Assembly: GCF_036173125.1 (NCBI RefSeq)
Contig: NZ_CP108054.1
Coordinates: 1,116,001 to 1,180,000, forward strand
Direction of reading: 5' to 3'
DNA length: 64,000 nt
DNA from: Streptomyces sp. NBC_00286
Lineage (GTDB): Bacteria; Actinomycetota; Actinomycetes; Streptomycetales; Streptomycetaceae
In this document: positions 1 through 7,547 of the stretch, in pieces
Layout: every line of letters begins with the position of its first letter
Numbering within the stretch: position 1 is the first letter of the stretch
The notes under the pieces: generated by a model
Told to the model about the DNA's origin: nothing
The model's database searches: none
The model's input: only the letters and a program-made list of their open reading frames with translations
Translations under genes and position numbers: made by a program

Positions 1-1215
1 GCGGTCGCTGACGACGGTCTCGACCGTCCCGTCCGCTCTCGTGAGTTCCAGTCGGGCGATCAGTCTCGGGGAGACGGCGGCGCCCGCGCTCGGGTCGGTG
101 CTCGCAAGGGAGTTGCCGGAGCCGGAGACGGCGGCACCGCTCTCGTGAGCGGACGCGAGGCCGGGCTCGAAGGCGATACCGGTGCCGTCGGTGCCCGCGG
201 TGCCGATCGAGGTGATGGTGCGTGACTCCAGGCGCTCGCCACCGTCGCCGGTGTCGATGTTGACGGTGCCGCCGACGTGATAGCCCACCACGCTGCTCAC
301 CTTGATGGTGGTGGTGCCCCGGGCGGCGGGCGAGACGAGGTGGCCGCTGCCCTTGAACTGGCTCTGCCACCAGCTGTACGGGGCAGTGCGGCCGGTCGCG
401 GGATGCGTGACCGACCGGGTCACGAGCGCCGTGCCGTGGCCCAGTTCGACGCCCAGGACGTTGTCACCGCGGCGGATGAGGTGGGTGACGTCGTAGACCC
501 GGTATTCGGTGGAGAGCTGGTAGTTGGAGTTACCCGGGGCGAGCACCTCATCGGTGACGGGCCGGTCGTTGAGCCGGGCCACGTGCAGTCCGATGCCGGA
601 CAGGTGCAGCCTCGCCCTGACGACCCTTCCCCGTCGACCGTCCACCCGGAAGGCGCGGGCGAACACCGGCAGTGGCTGGTCGACGGTTCGGCCCGGGTAC
701 TCGAGCCACTGGGCCTCGTCCCAGTCGGAGCGCTTGAGGAGCCCCATCTCCCAAGAAGCGGGCCGGCTCCACGGTGTCGCGTCGCCGTCGGTGCCCCAGG
801 CCCGCACCTGCCAGACCACCCGGTCGCGCGAGGCCAGAGCGGGGCCGTGCCATGCGATGTCCGTCTGGGCCGAGGAGCGGACCTTGCCGCTGTCCCACAG
901 CAGAGGACCCTTGTCGAGATCCGCTTCGGAGCGCGCCGCGTGAACCTGGTAGGCGACCTGAGTCCATCCCTCCCCGGCCCCCGCCACTCGCCAACTCAGT
1001 CGCGGGGCGGGGTCGTCGACGCCGAGCGGGTTGTCCTCGCGGCCGTCGACGGCCAGACCGGTGACCCTCGCGCCCGGTCCGCCGCCCTCCGCGGCGGCGT
1101 GGGCCGCTGGCACGGGGAGCCCGGGAGCCGCGGGCACTGCCAGCCCTGCCGCTGAGACGACCATCGTGCCGACCACCTGTCTACGGCCTAGCGCTCCGCT
1201 CGGGGCGTCGGGCAT
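1..1215 (-). CDS. Alpha-L-rhamnosidase (GH78-like), N-terminal 405 residues, cut by window edge
   Basis: Probably a secreted enzyme releasing terminal L-rhamnose from glycosides. The frame is open from an ATG at 1215, preceded by GGAGGTTGGC, to base 1. The start MPDAPSGALGRRQVVG is followed by a hydrophobic Ala/Val-rich stretch and an AHA-like cleavage site, a Tat-like signal with twin Arg at residues 11-12. After about residue 48 comes the V-x-G-R-E-D-N-P-L-G-V-D-D-P-A-P-R-L-S-W block typical of the N-terminal domain of bacterial alpha-L-rhamnosidases. A jelly-roll region follows, with blocks such as YPGRTVDQPLPVFARAFRV. The catalytic (alpha/alpha)6 barrel lies outside the window, so activity cannot be confirmed. 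It is the last visible gene of the sugar-transporter operon, 83 bp after the binding protein, which suggests the transporter imports rhamnosides or products of this enzyme. Other GH78-like activities are possible. Confidence 0.85.
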   Translation of the reverse strand, partial: MPDAPSGALGRRQVVGTMVVSAAGLAVPAAPGLPVPAAHAAAEGGGPGARVTGLAVDGREDNPLGVDDPAPRLSWRVAGAGEGWTQVAYQVHAARSEADLDKGPLLWDSGKVRSSAQTDIAWHGPALASRDRVVWQVRAWGTDGDATPWSRPASWEMGLLKRSDWDEAQWLEYPGRTVDQPLPVFARAFRVDGRRGRVVRARLHLSGIGLHVARLNDRPVTDEVLAPGNSNYQLSTEYRVYDVTHLIRRGDNVLGVELGHGTALVTRSVTHPATGRTAPYSWWQSQFKGSGHLVSPAARGTTTIKVSSVVGYHVGGTVNIDTGDGGERLESRTITSIGTAGTDGTGIAFEPGLASAHESGAAVSGSGNSLASTDPSAGAAVSPRLIARLELTRADGTVETVVSDR

Positions 1216-1298
1216 GCCAACCTCCGATCATGCGATTTCGGGTACGGGTGTTGCCGTGTGCCGGTGCCGGAGCAGTGACCGGCGACCGGCGACGATGG

Positions 1299-2582
1299 TC
1301 AGGAGCCGGCCTTGTAGTCGGCGTCCATGTCGTCGAGGAGTTCCTTGGGCGTGGACTGTCCGCTGAAGATCTCCTGGAGGCCGCTGAGCATGGTCTGCTG
1401 GACCTTGGCGTTGGGCCAGAGCTGGTCCATGAACGGCACGGTCCGTTCCGCCTCGATGAACTTGGACAGTTCGGCCAGCGACGGGTCGGCCGCGAAGCCC
1501 GTGTCGGGCAGCGAGGGCAGGCCGCCCTGCTTCTTGACGAACAGGTTCATGCCCTCGGGCGACATCACGAAATTCACGAATTTCAGGGCGAGTTCCTCGT
1601 TCTTCGCCTTGGCGTTGACGCCGTAGCCGGCGCCCGCCGCGGCCGGAATGATGGTCTCGGCCGGGTCGTCGGTGGCCGGCAGCGCCCGCAGCGTGAACGT
1701 CCCCTTCGGGTTCTTGCCCTTCAGGAGGGCGATCACCCAGTTGCCCTGGATGATGCCGAGCGTCTTGCCGGTGGCGGCGAGTTGCTGGCTGGCTTCGTAG
1801 TTGGTGCCCAGCGGGTTCTTCTGGAAGCAGCCCGTCTTCTCCATCGTCAGGTACTTGTCCAGGGCCGTGGTCCAGGGCGACTTGGCGAAGGTGGCCTCGC
1901 CGGCCTGCATCTTCTGGTCGAAGTCGGGGTCGTCGCCGTACACGGTGGTGGCGACCAGTGCGTACAGGACGAGCTGGGTGACCCAGTTGTCCTGGTTGCC
2001 CAGCGCGAAGGCGGGGGTGCCCTTGGCCTTCGCGTCCCGGCAGAACTCCAGCAGCTCAGTCCAGGTGTCCGGCGGAGTGAGTCCCGCCTTCTCCATCGCC
2101 TGCTGGTTGTAGACCGCGCCGATGCCGTTCTGCCCGAAGATCCCGGTGTAGGTCTTCCCCTCGTACTGGGCGACGGTCTTCATGACGTCCGGCAGCTTGG
2201 CAGCCCAGGGCTGGTCCGAAAGGTCGCGCAAGTAGCCGGGTTTGGCGAGGACGTACGTGGCGCCGGGGTTGCCGTTGCCCGGCCAGACCGACATCACGTC
2301 GGGTGCCGTGCCCGAGGACAGCTGGGTGCGGATCTGCTGCTGGTACTGGTCGGCGCCGCTGGTGGTGTAGCGGACCTTGACACCCAGGTTGGCCTTCTCG
2401 AAGGCCTTGACGACGTCCTCGATCGAGCCCTGGTCGACCGAAGCCAGCGTGAGCGTTTTCGCGCCACCGCCGCCCGCGTCGTCGGAGCCTGCCTTGGTGC
2501 CGCCGCTGCAGGCGGACAGCGCGGCCAGCAGGGAACCGGCCGTCAACGCGGCCATCCAAGCTGGAAGTTGACGTGTCTTCAT
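1299..2582 (-). CDS. ABC sugar transporter substrate-binding lipoprotein
   Basis: 427-residue extracellular solute-binding protein of the carbohydrate uptake (CUT1, MalE-like) class. The N-terminus has a type II signal: positive MKTR, a hydrophobic core and the lipobox LSAC with Cys at about residue 25, so it should be anchored on the outer face of the membrane. The body has family features such as VWPGNGNPGATYVLAKPG and NGIGAVYNQQAMEKAGLTPP (tail of the binding lobe). The ATG at 2582 has GAGGAGGACATC before it. It follows the two permeases, so the operon order is permease-permease-binding protein-hydrolase rather than the commoner binding protein first. The adjacent GH78 gene suggests a rhamnose-containing ligand; that is inference. 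Confidence 0.93.
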   Translation of the reverse strand: MKTRQLPAWMAALTAGSLLAALSACSGGTKAGSDDAGGGGAKTLTLASVDQGSIEDVVKAFEKANLGVKVRYTTSGADQYQQQIRTQLSSGTAPDVMSVWPGNGNPGATYVLAKPGYLRDLSDQPWAAKLPDVMKTVAQYEGKTYTGIFGQNGIGAVYNQQAMEKAGLTPPDTWTELLEFCRDAKAKGTPAFALGNQDNWVTQLVLYALVATTVYGDDPDFDQKMQAGEATFAKSPWTTALDKYLTMEKTGCFQKNPLGTNYEASQQLAATGKTLGIIQGNWVIALLKGKNPKGTFTLRALPATDDPAETIIPAAAGAGYGVNAKAKNEELALKFVNFVMSPEGMNLFVKKQGGLPSLPDTGFAADPSLAELSKFIEAERTVPFMDQLWPNAKVQQTMLSGLQEIFSGQSTPKELLDDMDADYKAGS

Positions 2583-2637
2583 GATGTCCTCCTCGGGGAA
2601 GAGCCACCGGGCCTCGGTGACGGGTGGGCGTCGCGTC

Positions 2638-3459
2638 TCATCCCCGTAGCCCTCCCGCGAAGCCGTTGATGATGCTGCGCTGGAGCACGAAGTAGACGAG
2701 CAGGACGGGCAGGATGCTGATCACCAGGGCGGCGAAGATGAGGTTCCAGTCGGTGACGTACTGACCGACGAAGCCGGCGATCGCGACCGGCATGGTCTGC
2801 TGGGCGCTGCCGCTTAGGTACAGCAGCGGGGTGAAGAAGTCGTTCCAGACGGCGACGGTGTTCAGCACCAGGGCCGTCACCGTGACCGGTTTGAGCATCG
2901 GCAGGACCACGTACCGAAAGCCCTGCAGCGCGGTGCAGCCGTCGATGAGTGCCGCGTCCTCGAAGTCGCGGGGCAGGGCGCGCAGGAAGCCGACGTACAG
3001 GAAGACGGTGAACGGCACCTGCAGACCGGAGTAGAAGAGGATCAGTGCCCAGGGGGTGCCGAGCAGGCCCATGTCGCGCATGGTCTGGTAGAGCGGCAGC
3101 GCGGCGAGCTGGAAGGGCAGGACGAGGCCCAGGAGAAACATCAGATACGTCCACCTCGACCAGCGGGCCGTCGCGCGGGCCAGCGGGTACGCCGCGAGTG
3201 ACGAGACGGCCAGCACGATGACGACGCTGACGGCTGTCACCAGCAGGCTGTTGCCCAACGCCCCGCCGAGCGCCCCCTGTTGCCACGCCTGCGAGAAGTT
3301 GTCCAGGGTGGGCGAGGTGGTCGGGCTGATCGGTGACGAGGTGTCCGAGGTGGGGCGTACGGCGAGGTTGACCAGGACGTACACCGGGAAGCCGACGAAC
3401 AGGGCGGCGGCGATCATCGTCAGTTCGAGCGCGAAGGTGCGGCGGCGGTAGCGGTTCAT
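2638..3459 (-). CDS. Carbohydrate ABC transporter permease (MalG-like)
   Basis: 273-residue inner-membrane permease with about six hydrophobic segments and the cytoplasmic EAA loop (EDAALIDGCTALQGFRYVVLP), where EDAALIDG contacts the ATPase. This is the second permease of a CUT1 transporter. Its ATG overlaps the stop of the upstream permease (ATGA), indicating translational coupling. No ATPase gene is present; streptomycete CUT1 systems commonly share one general ATPase (MsiK), and that is the likely solution here. Confidence 0.95.
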   Translation of the reverse strand: MNRYRRRTFALELTMIAAALFVGFPVYVLVNLAVRPTSDTSSPISPTTSPTLDNFSQAWQQGALGGALGNSLLVTAVSVVIVLAVSSLAAYPLARATARWSRWTYLMFLLGLVLPFQLAALPLYQTMRDMGLLGTPWALILFYSGLQVPFTVFLYVGFLRALPRDFEDAALIDGCTALQGFRYVVLPMLKPVTVTALVLNTVAVWNDFFTPLLYLSGSAQQTMPVAIAGFVGQYVTDWNLIFAALVISILPVLLVYFVLQRSIINGFAGGLRG

Positions 3460-4409
3460 GAGGCGGCCCTCTCGTTGCGGGCCAGCGCGAGGTACTGGCC
3501 CGTGGAGGCGACCGCGACGATGATCGTGAGGACCACCGCGAGCGCGATGCTGTAGCCGAACTCGCCGAGGGTGAAGGCGTCCTTGTAGATGAGTGTGGAG
3601 ATGGTGTCGGTGGCGTGGCCGGGGCCGCCGCCGGTCAACGCGTAGACCTGGTCGAAGAGTTTGAGCCCGCCGATGATCGACAGCATCAGGTTGATGGTGA
3701 AGGCGGGGGCGAGCAGGGGCCGGGTGACCGACCAGAAGCGCCGTACCGGACCTGCCCCGTCGATGGACGCCGCCTCATGGATCTCCTTCGGTACCGACTG
3801 CAGCCCGGCAAGGAAGATGACCATCGAGTAGCCGGCGTACTGCCAGACGATCACGCCGATCACCGACCACAGGGCGAGCCGGGGACTGCCCAGCCAGTCC
3901 TGCCCCAGGCCGTCAAGGCCGATCGCGCCGAGCAGGCTGTTGACCGCGCCGTCGGGGCCGAGCAGGTTGCGCCAGAGGTACGCGGTCACGATCGGGGTGA
4001 TCACGGCCGGGGCGAACAGGAAGACCCTGAGCAGGTTCCGGGACTTGATGGCCGAGTTGACCCCGAGGGCCAGCAGCAGGCCCACCCCGTTCTGGATGAC
4101 GGTGATCGCCACGGCGATCAGCAGCGTGTGCCAGATGGCCACCTTCGCGTCGGGGTCGTCGAGCATGGCGGAGAAGTTGTCCAGGCCCACGAAGGAGAAG
4201 CTGGGATCCAGGCCGTCCCAGTCGGTGAAGGCGTAGTGCACACCGCGCGCGCTCGGCACCAGGACGACGAAGGCGAACAGCAGCAGGGCGGGCAGCGCGA
4301 ACCACCAGGGCGGGGTGGTGCGCGCCCGCCGGATTCGGACTCCGCGGATCTCTTCCGCGTCCGGGGGCCGCCCGTGATCCGCGAGGTGCTTGTGCGGGGC
4401 CAGGGTCAC
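3456..4409 (-). CDS. Carbohydrate ABC transporter permease (MalF-like)
   Basis: First permease of the transporter, about 317 residues from GTG 4409. An in-frame start exists upstream at 4442, but AAAGGAGGTG sits the right distance before 4409, and starting at 4442 would place an operator palindrome inside the gene. The N-terminal 35 residues are hydrophilic (VTLAPHKHLADHGRPP), then come six membrane spans. The EAA loop is EIHEAASIDGAGPVRRFW. It is the promoter-proximal gene of the leftward operon and is presumably repressed by the divergent LacI-family gene. Confidence 0.94.
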   Translation of the reverse strand: MTLAPHKHLADHGRPPDAEEIRGVRIRRARTTPPWWFALPALLLFAFVVLVPSARGVHYAFTDWDGLDPSFSFVGLDNFSAMLDDPDAKVAIWHTLLIAVAITVIQNGVGLLLALGVNSAIKSRNLLRVFLFAPAVITPIVTAYLWRNLLGPDGAVNSLLGAIGLDGLGQDWLGSPRLALWSVIGVIVWQYAGYSMVIFLAGLQSVPKEIHEAASIDGAGPVRRFWSVTRPLLAPAFTINLMLSIIGGLKLFDQVYALTGGGPGHATDTISTLIYKDAFTLGEFGYSIALAVVLTIIVAVASTGQYLALARNERAAS

Positions 4410-4426
4410 CGGCACACCTCCTTTCC

Positions 4427-4438
4427 TGAAACGTTTCA
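4427..4438. promoter_or_regulatory. LacI-family operator, proximal
   Basis: TGAAACGTTTCA is a perfect 12-bp palindrome with the central CG of LacI/GalR-family operators. It lies 18 bp before the chosen permease start, placed to block transcription of the sugar operon. The cognate regulator is probably the adjacent gene at 4733. Confidence 0.75.
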
Positions 4439-4547
4439 ACACGAGGGTTGGGTCAGGGCTCCGGTCGGCGCGAGATGGGGAGGAGCGCCTGTCGGCTTCT
4501 TCGTATCGGGGCTGGCGGTCCGACGGGGGCGTAGTCCTGCGGCTGGG

Positions 4548-4569
4548 CAGTGGGTAACGTTTCCCACTG
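4548..4569. promoter_or_regulatory. LacI-family operator, distal
   Basis: A 22-bp inverted repeat with one mismatched pair, core GTGGGTAACGTTTCCCAC, centred on the same AACGTT as the proximal site. It lies between the divergent permease and lacI-like genes, so it may serve both directions. A weaker related sequence, GGAGCAACGTTCCCC (4702-4716), lies just before the lacI-like gene and could mediate autoregulation. Confidence 0.7.
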
Positions 4570-4732
4570 GGTGTGGCCAGACCCTAGAGAGCCTCCCGCG
4601 TGACGTCAAGATGCCGCACACGCTGCAGGATTGTTACGAGGTGGACACGACGCGGCATCCTCTACGCACCCGCTGAACTGCCGTGTCTGTACGTACACTC
4701 GGGAGCAACGTTCCCCATGAGAAAGGAACCGG

Positions 4733-5776
4733 ATGGAGCCCTCGGCGCCACGCCGCCGCGTCACCATCGTCGATGTCGCGCGGCATGCGCGGGTGTCCAC
4801 GACCGCCGTGTCCAAGGTGCTGCGCAACGCGTACGGAGCCAGCCCCGAGATGCAGGCGAAGGTGCGCCGTGCGATCGACGAGCTGGGCTACCGGCCGCAC
4901 GCCGGGGCAAGAGGGCTGCGCGGGAAGACGTACACCATCGGCGTCATGCTGCCCGACATCCGCAACCCGTTCTTCCCCGAGGTCCTCGACGGCATCACGC
5001 ATACGCTCCAGGACACCGAGTACCAGGTGCTCCTGGGACCCGGCGACTGCGGCGAGAAGGGGGAGGCCCGGGTCACCGAGGCCCTGATCGACCGCGGCAT
5101 GGACGGCCTGATCCTGGTCGCGCCCCTGGCGTCACGCAAGCGTCTCGACGAGGTGGCCTCCGCCGTTCCGACCGTGATCGTGGGCCGGCACGGATCCTCT
5201 CCGGCGTACGACACGGTGGCGGACGACGACGTCGAGGGCGCCTCCTTGGTCGTCGGCCACCTCGCCGCTCTGGGACATCGGCGCATCGCCCACATCGAGC
5301 ACCTCGAGACCGACCCGACGCGCCTCGCGGAGATGCCCAACGCCCGTCGCGCCGACGGCTACCGGCAGGCCATGCGAGCCCACGGCCTCGAGGAGTGCAT
5401 CGATGTCGTGTCCACCAGCTACACCCAGGAGGGCGGCTACCGGGGCGCGAAAGAACTGCTGGAACGCCAACGCCCGCAGCGGCCGACAGCCGTCTTCGCC
5501 GGAGCGGACGTCGTGGCGATGGGCGCGCTGGAGGCGATCACCGAAGCCGGGCTGTCCGTCCCCGACGACATCTCGGTGGCCGGCTACGACAACACCACCT
5601 TCGCCGCGTTCGGCCCGGTGTCGCTGACCAGCGTCGACCAGGCGGGCCACGAGATCGGCAGAACCGCCGCCCGCCTCCTCCTGGAACGGATCGCCGACCG
5701 CCACCGGCCCTCCGTCCAGGTCAGGCTGTCCCCCACGCTGGTGCCGCGCCGGACGACCGCTCGAGCGCCGGAGTAG
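4733..5776 (+). CDS. LacI-family transcriptional regulator
   Basis: 347 residues, usual family length. An N-terminal helix-turn-helix (VTIVDVARHARVSTTAVSKV, residues about 9-28) and hinge helix are followed by a periplasmic-binding-protein-like effector domain (YTIGVMLPDIRNPFFPEVLDG onward, ending near LTSVDQAGHEIGRTAARLLL). AAAGGAACCGG precedes the ATG. It is divergent from the sugar transporter and rhamnosidase and most likely represses them, with a rhamnose-containing or related sugar as inducer. Two matching operators lie in the shared promoter region. Confidence 0.94.
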   Translation: MEPSAPRRRVTIVDVARHARVSTTAVSKVLRNAYGASPEMQAKVRRAIDELGYRPHAGARGLRGKTYTIGVMLPDIRNPFFPEVLDGITHTLQDTEYQVLLGPGDCGEKGEARVTEALIDRGMDGLILVAPLASRKRLDEVASAVPTVIVGRHGSSPAYDTVADDDVEGASLVVGHLAALGHRRIAHIEHLETDPTRLAEMPNARRADGYRQAMRAHGLEECIDVVSTSYTQEGGYRGAKELLERQRPQRPTAVFAGADVVAMGALEAITEAGLSVPDDISVAGYDNTTFAAFGPVSLTSVDQAGHEIGRTAARLLLERIADRHRPSVQVRLSPTLVPRRTTARAPE

Positions 5777-5803
5777 GCCGTCACTCAACCCGCCCACCGA
5801 TTG

Positions 5804-5826
5804 GCCGCCGCATGCCGACCGGCGGC
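5804..5826. terminator. Possible shared terminator hairpin
   Basis: GCCGCCG and CGGCGGC form a 7-bp stem around a 9-nt loop in the 75-bp gap between the convergent lacI-like gene and the alcohol dehydrogenase. There is no U-tract, as is common in streptomycetes. Confidence 0.4.
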
Positions 5827-5851
5827 AGCACGTTTCGTCCGGCACGGTCGG

Positions 5852-6937
5852 TCACTGCCCCGGACCGGCCGCCTTGACGACCACCGTGTCGTGCGGCTGC
5901 CCGCCCAGTACGACTTTGAGGGCGCCGGTGACGGAGGCGCGGGAGAAGACGTCGTACGCCTCCTCCATCTGGTTCAGGGGGAAGGTGTGCGTGGCCAGGG
6001 ACGAGGCGGGCAGGTGGCCTGCGGCCATCATGCGGAGCAGGGTGGGTGTGGATGACGTGTCGACCAGGCCGGTCGTGATGGTGACGTTCTTGATCCACAG
6101 GTTCTCGAGGTGCAGAGTGGCGGGTTTACCGTGCACGCCGACGTTGGCCACATGCCCGCCGGGGCGCACCATGCGCGTGCACATCTCGAAGCTCTCCGGC
6201 ACCCCTACCGCCTCGATCACCACATCGGCGCCGAGTCCCTCGGTGAGGTCGGCGACCAGCTGTTCGGCTTCGTCGCCCGCGGCGGCGGCCACGGCGTCCG
6301 CGCCGAGTTGTCTGGCCGCCTCCAACCGGGCCGGGGCGGTGTCCACGGCGATGATCCGCTGCGGGGTGTAGAGCTGGGCTGTGGCGATCGCGGCGAGGCC
6401 GACCGGTCCCGCCCCGACCACGGCGACCGTGTCTCCGGGCCGTACGCGCCCGTTGAGCACGCCCACCTCGTACGCCGTCGGGAAGATGTCGGCCAGCAGT
6501 ACGGCGTCCTTGGCGTCCAGCGCGCCGGGCAGCGGATGCACGGAGAGATCGGCGTGCGGTACGCGGACGAACTCGGCCTGCGTTCCGTTGATCACGTGGC
6601 CCAGGATCCAGCCCCCTCCCCCGCGGCACTGCCCGTAACCGCCCTCCTTGCAGAAGCCGCAGCGGCCGCACGCCGTGATGCACGAGACCAGCACCCGGAC
6701 GCCCGGGCGAACCGTACGCACATCGGCGCCGACCTCGACGACCTCACCGACGGCTTCATGGCCGAGGACTGTACCGGGACGCACTTCCGGTACCTCGCCC
6801 TTGAGGATGTGCAGGTCCGTCCCGCAGATGGTGACGGCGTCGACGCGGACGATGGCGTCGGTGGCGTCCTCGGCGGCGGGGTCCGGGACGTCCTCCCATG
6901 CCGACTGGCCGGGGCCGTGAAAGACAAGTGCCTTCAT
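5852..6937 (-). CDS. Zinc-dependent alcohol dehydrogenase, MDR family
   Basis: 361 residues from ATG 6937, chosen because AGGAAGAGG precedes it; an in-frame start 21 bp upstream lacks this. Medium-chain dehydrogenase features: catalytic zinc ligands in TICGTDLH (Cys) and GHEAVGE (His-Glu), the structural zinc four-Cys lobe CGRCGFCKEGGYGQC, and the nucleotide-binding motif VVGAGPVGLAAIA. The four-Cys spacing is slightly shifted by a glycine-rich insert. The substrate is unknown. It lies beside stress-type genes (SRPBCC, GH65, USP), which hints at a fermentative or stationary-phase role; that is inference. Confidence 0.9.
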   Translation of the reverse strand: MKALVFHGPGQSAWEDVPDPAAEDATDAIVRVDAVTICGTDLHILKGEVPEVRPGTVLGHEAVGEVVEVGADVRTVRPGVRVLVSCITACGRCGFCKEGGYGQCRGGGGWILGHVINGTQAEFVRVPHADLSVHPLPGALDAKDAVLLADIFPTAYEVGVLNGRVRPGDTVAVVGAGPVGLAAIATAQLYTPQRIIAVDTAPARLEAARQLGADAVAAAAGDEAEQLVADLTEGLGADVVIEAVGVPESFEMCTRMVRPGGHVANVGVHGKPATLHLENLWIKNVTITTGLVDTSSTPTLLRMMAAGHLPASSLATHTFPLNQMEEAYDVFSRASVTGALKVVLGGQPHDTVVVKAAGPGQ

Positions 6938-7043
6938 GACGATCCCTCTTCCTCGCACAGGCCGGAACGGTTCCGCAATTCCATCCTGAACGGGACATAC
7001 GCCGCCCGCATGAGCTAGGCGCTCAGCCCACAGCCAGCAGGCG

Positions 7044-7511
7044 TCAGCCAGCCGCTTCGACGTACGACGCCAGGTTGGCCAGCGAGGAGGCGATGCCGGC
7101 CTCGTGGTCCGCCTGGTCGATGCCGGGTGGCACGTCCGTGGCGGTGACGGTCACCTCCGTACCATCACCGGCGGCCGCGAGATGCCAGGTCATCGTCATG
7201 GTGCCCGCGTACGCCGGATCGTCGGCCTCGAACACCGCCCGCTGCACCACGCGCTCCGGCGGCACCAGGTCCGCGAACCCGACGTCGACGACATCCGTCG
7301 CGTCCGACGACTTGCCGGGACTGTCGGAGGCGTCGAGGTAGGTCAGGACCATCCGGAACCCGCCACCGGGCCGGGGATCCCACCGCTCGACCCGCCCCCG
7401 CATGCCCTCCGGCGGCAGCCAGGCCTCGAGCGACTTCCGGTCGAGGAGGGCGGCGTAGACGGTCGCCGGTGGTGCCGCGATCACCCGGCTGGCACGGTCG
7501 GTTCGGCTCAT
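7044..7511 (-). CDS. SRPBCC / AHSA1-domain protein
   Basis: 155-residue START-like fold protein. The opening block DRASRVIAAPPATVYAALLD and the later GGGFRMVLTYLD, with the C-terminal TVTATDVPPGIDQADHEAG, match the activator-of-Hsp90-ATPase-homologue/polyketide-cyclase-like group. Such proteins bind hydrophobic ligands; the ligand here cannot be told. There is no strong ribosome-binding site (GGATCGGGCC only). Confidence 0.88.
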   Translation of the reverse strand: MSRTDRASRVIAAPPATVYAALLDRKSLEAWLPPEGMRGRVERWDPRPGGGFRMVLTYLDASDSPGKSSDATDVVDVGFADLVPPERVVQRAVFEADDPAYAGTMTMTWHLAAAGDGTEVTVTATDVPPGIDQADHEAGIASSLANLASYVEAAG

Positions 7512-7547
7512 GGCCCGATCCTAGGACCGCTTCGCACGGCCCTGGGC

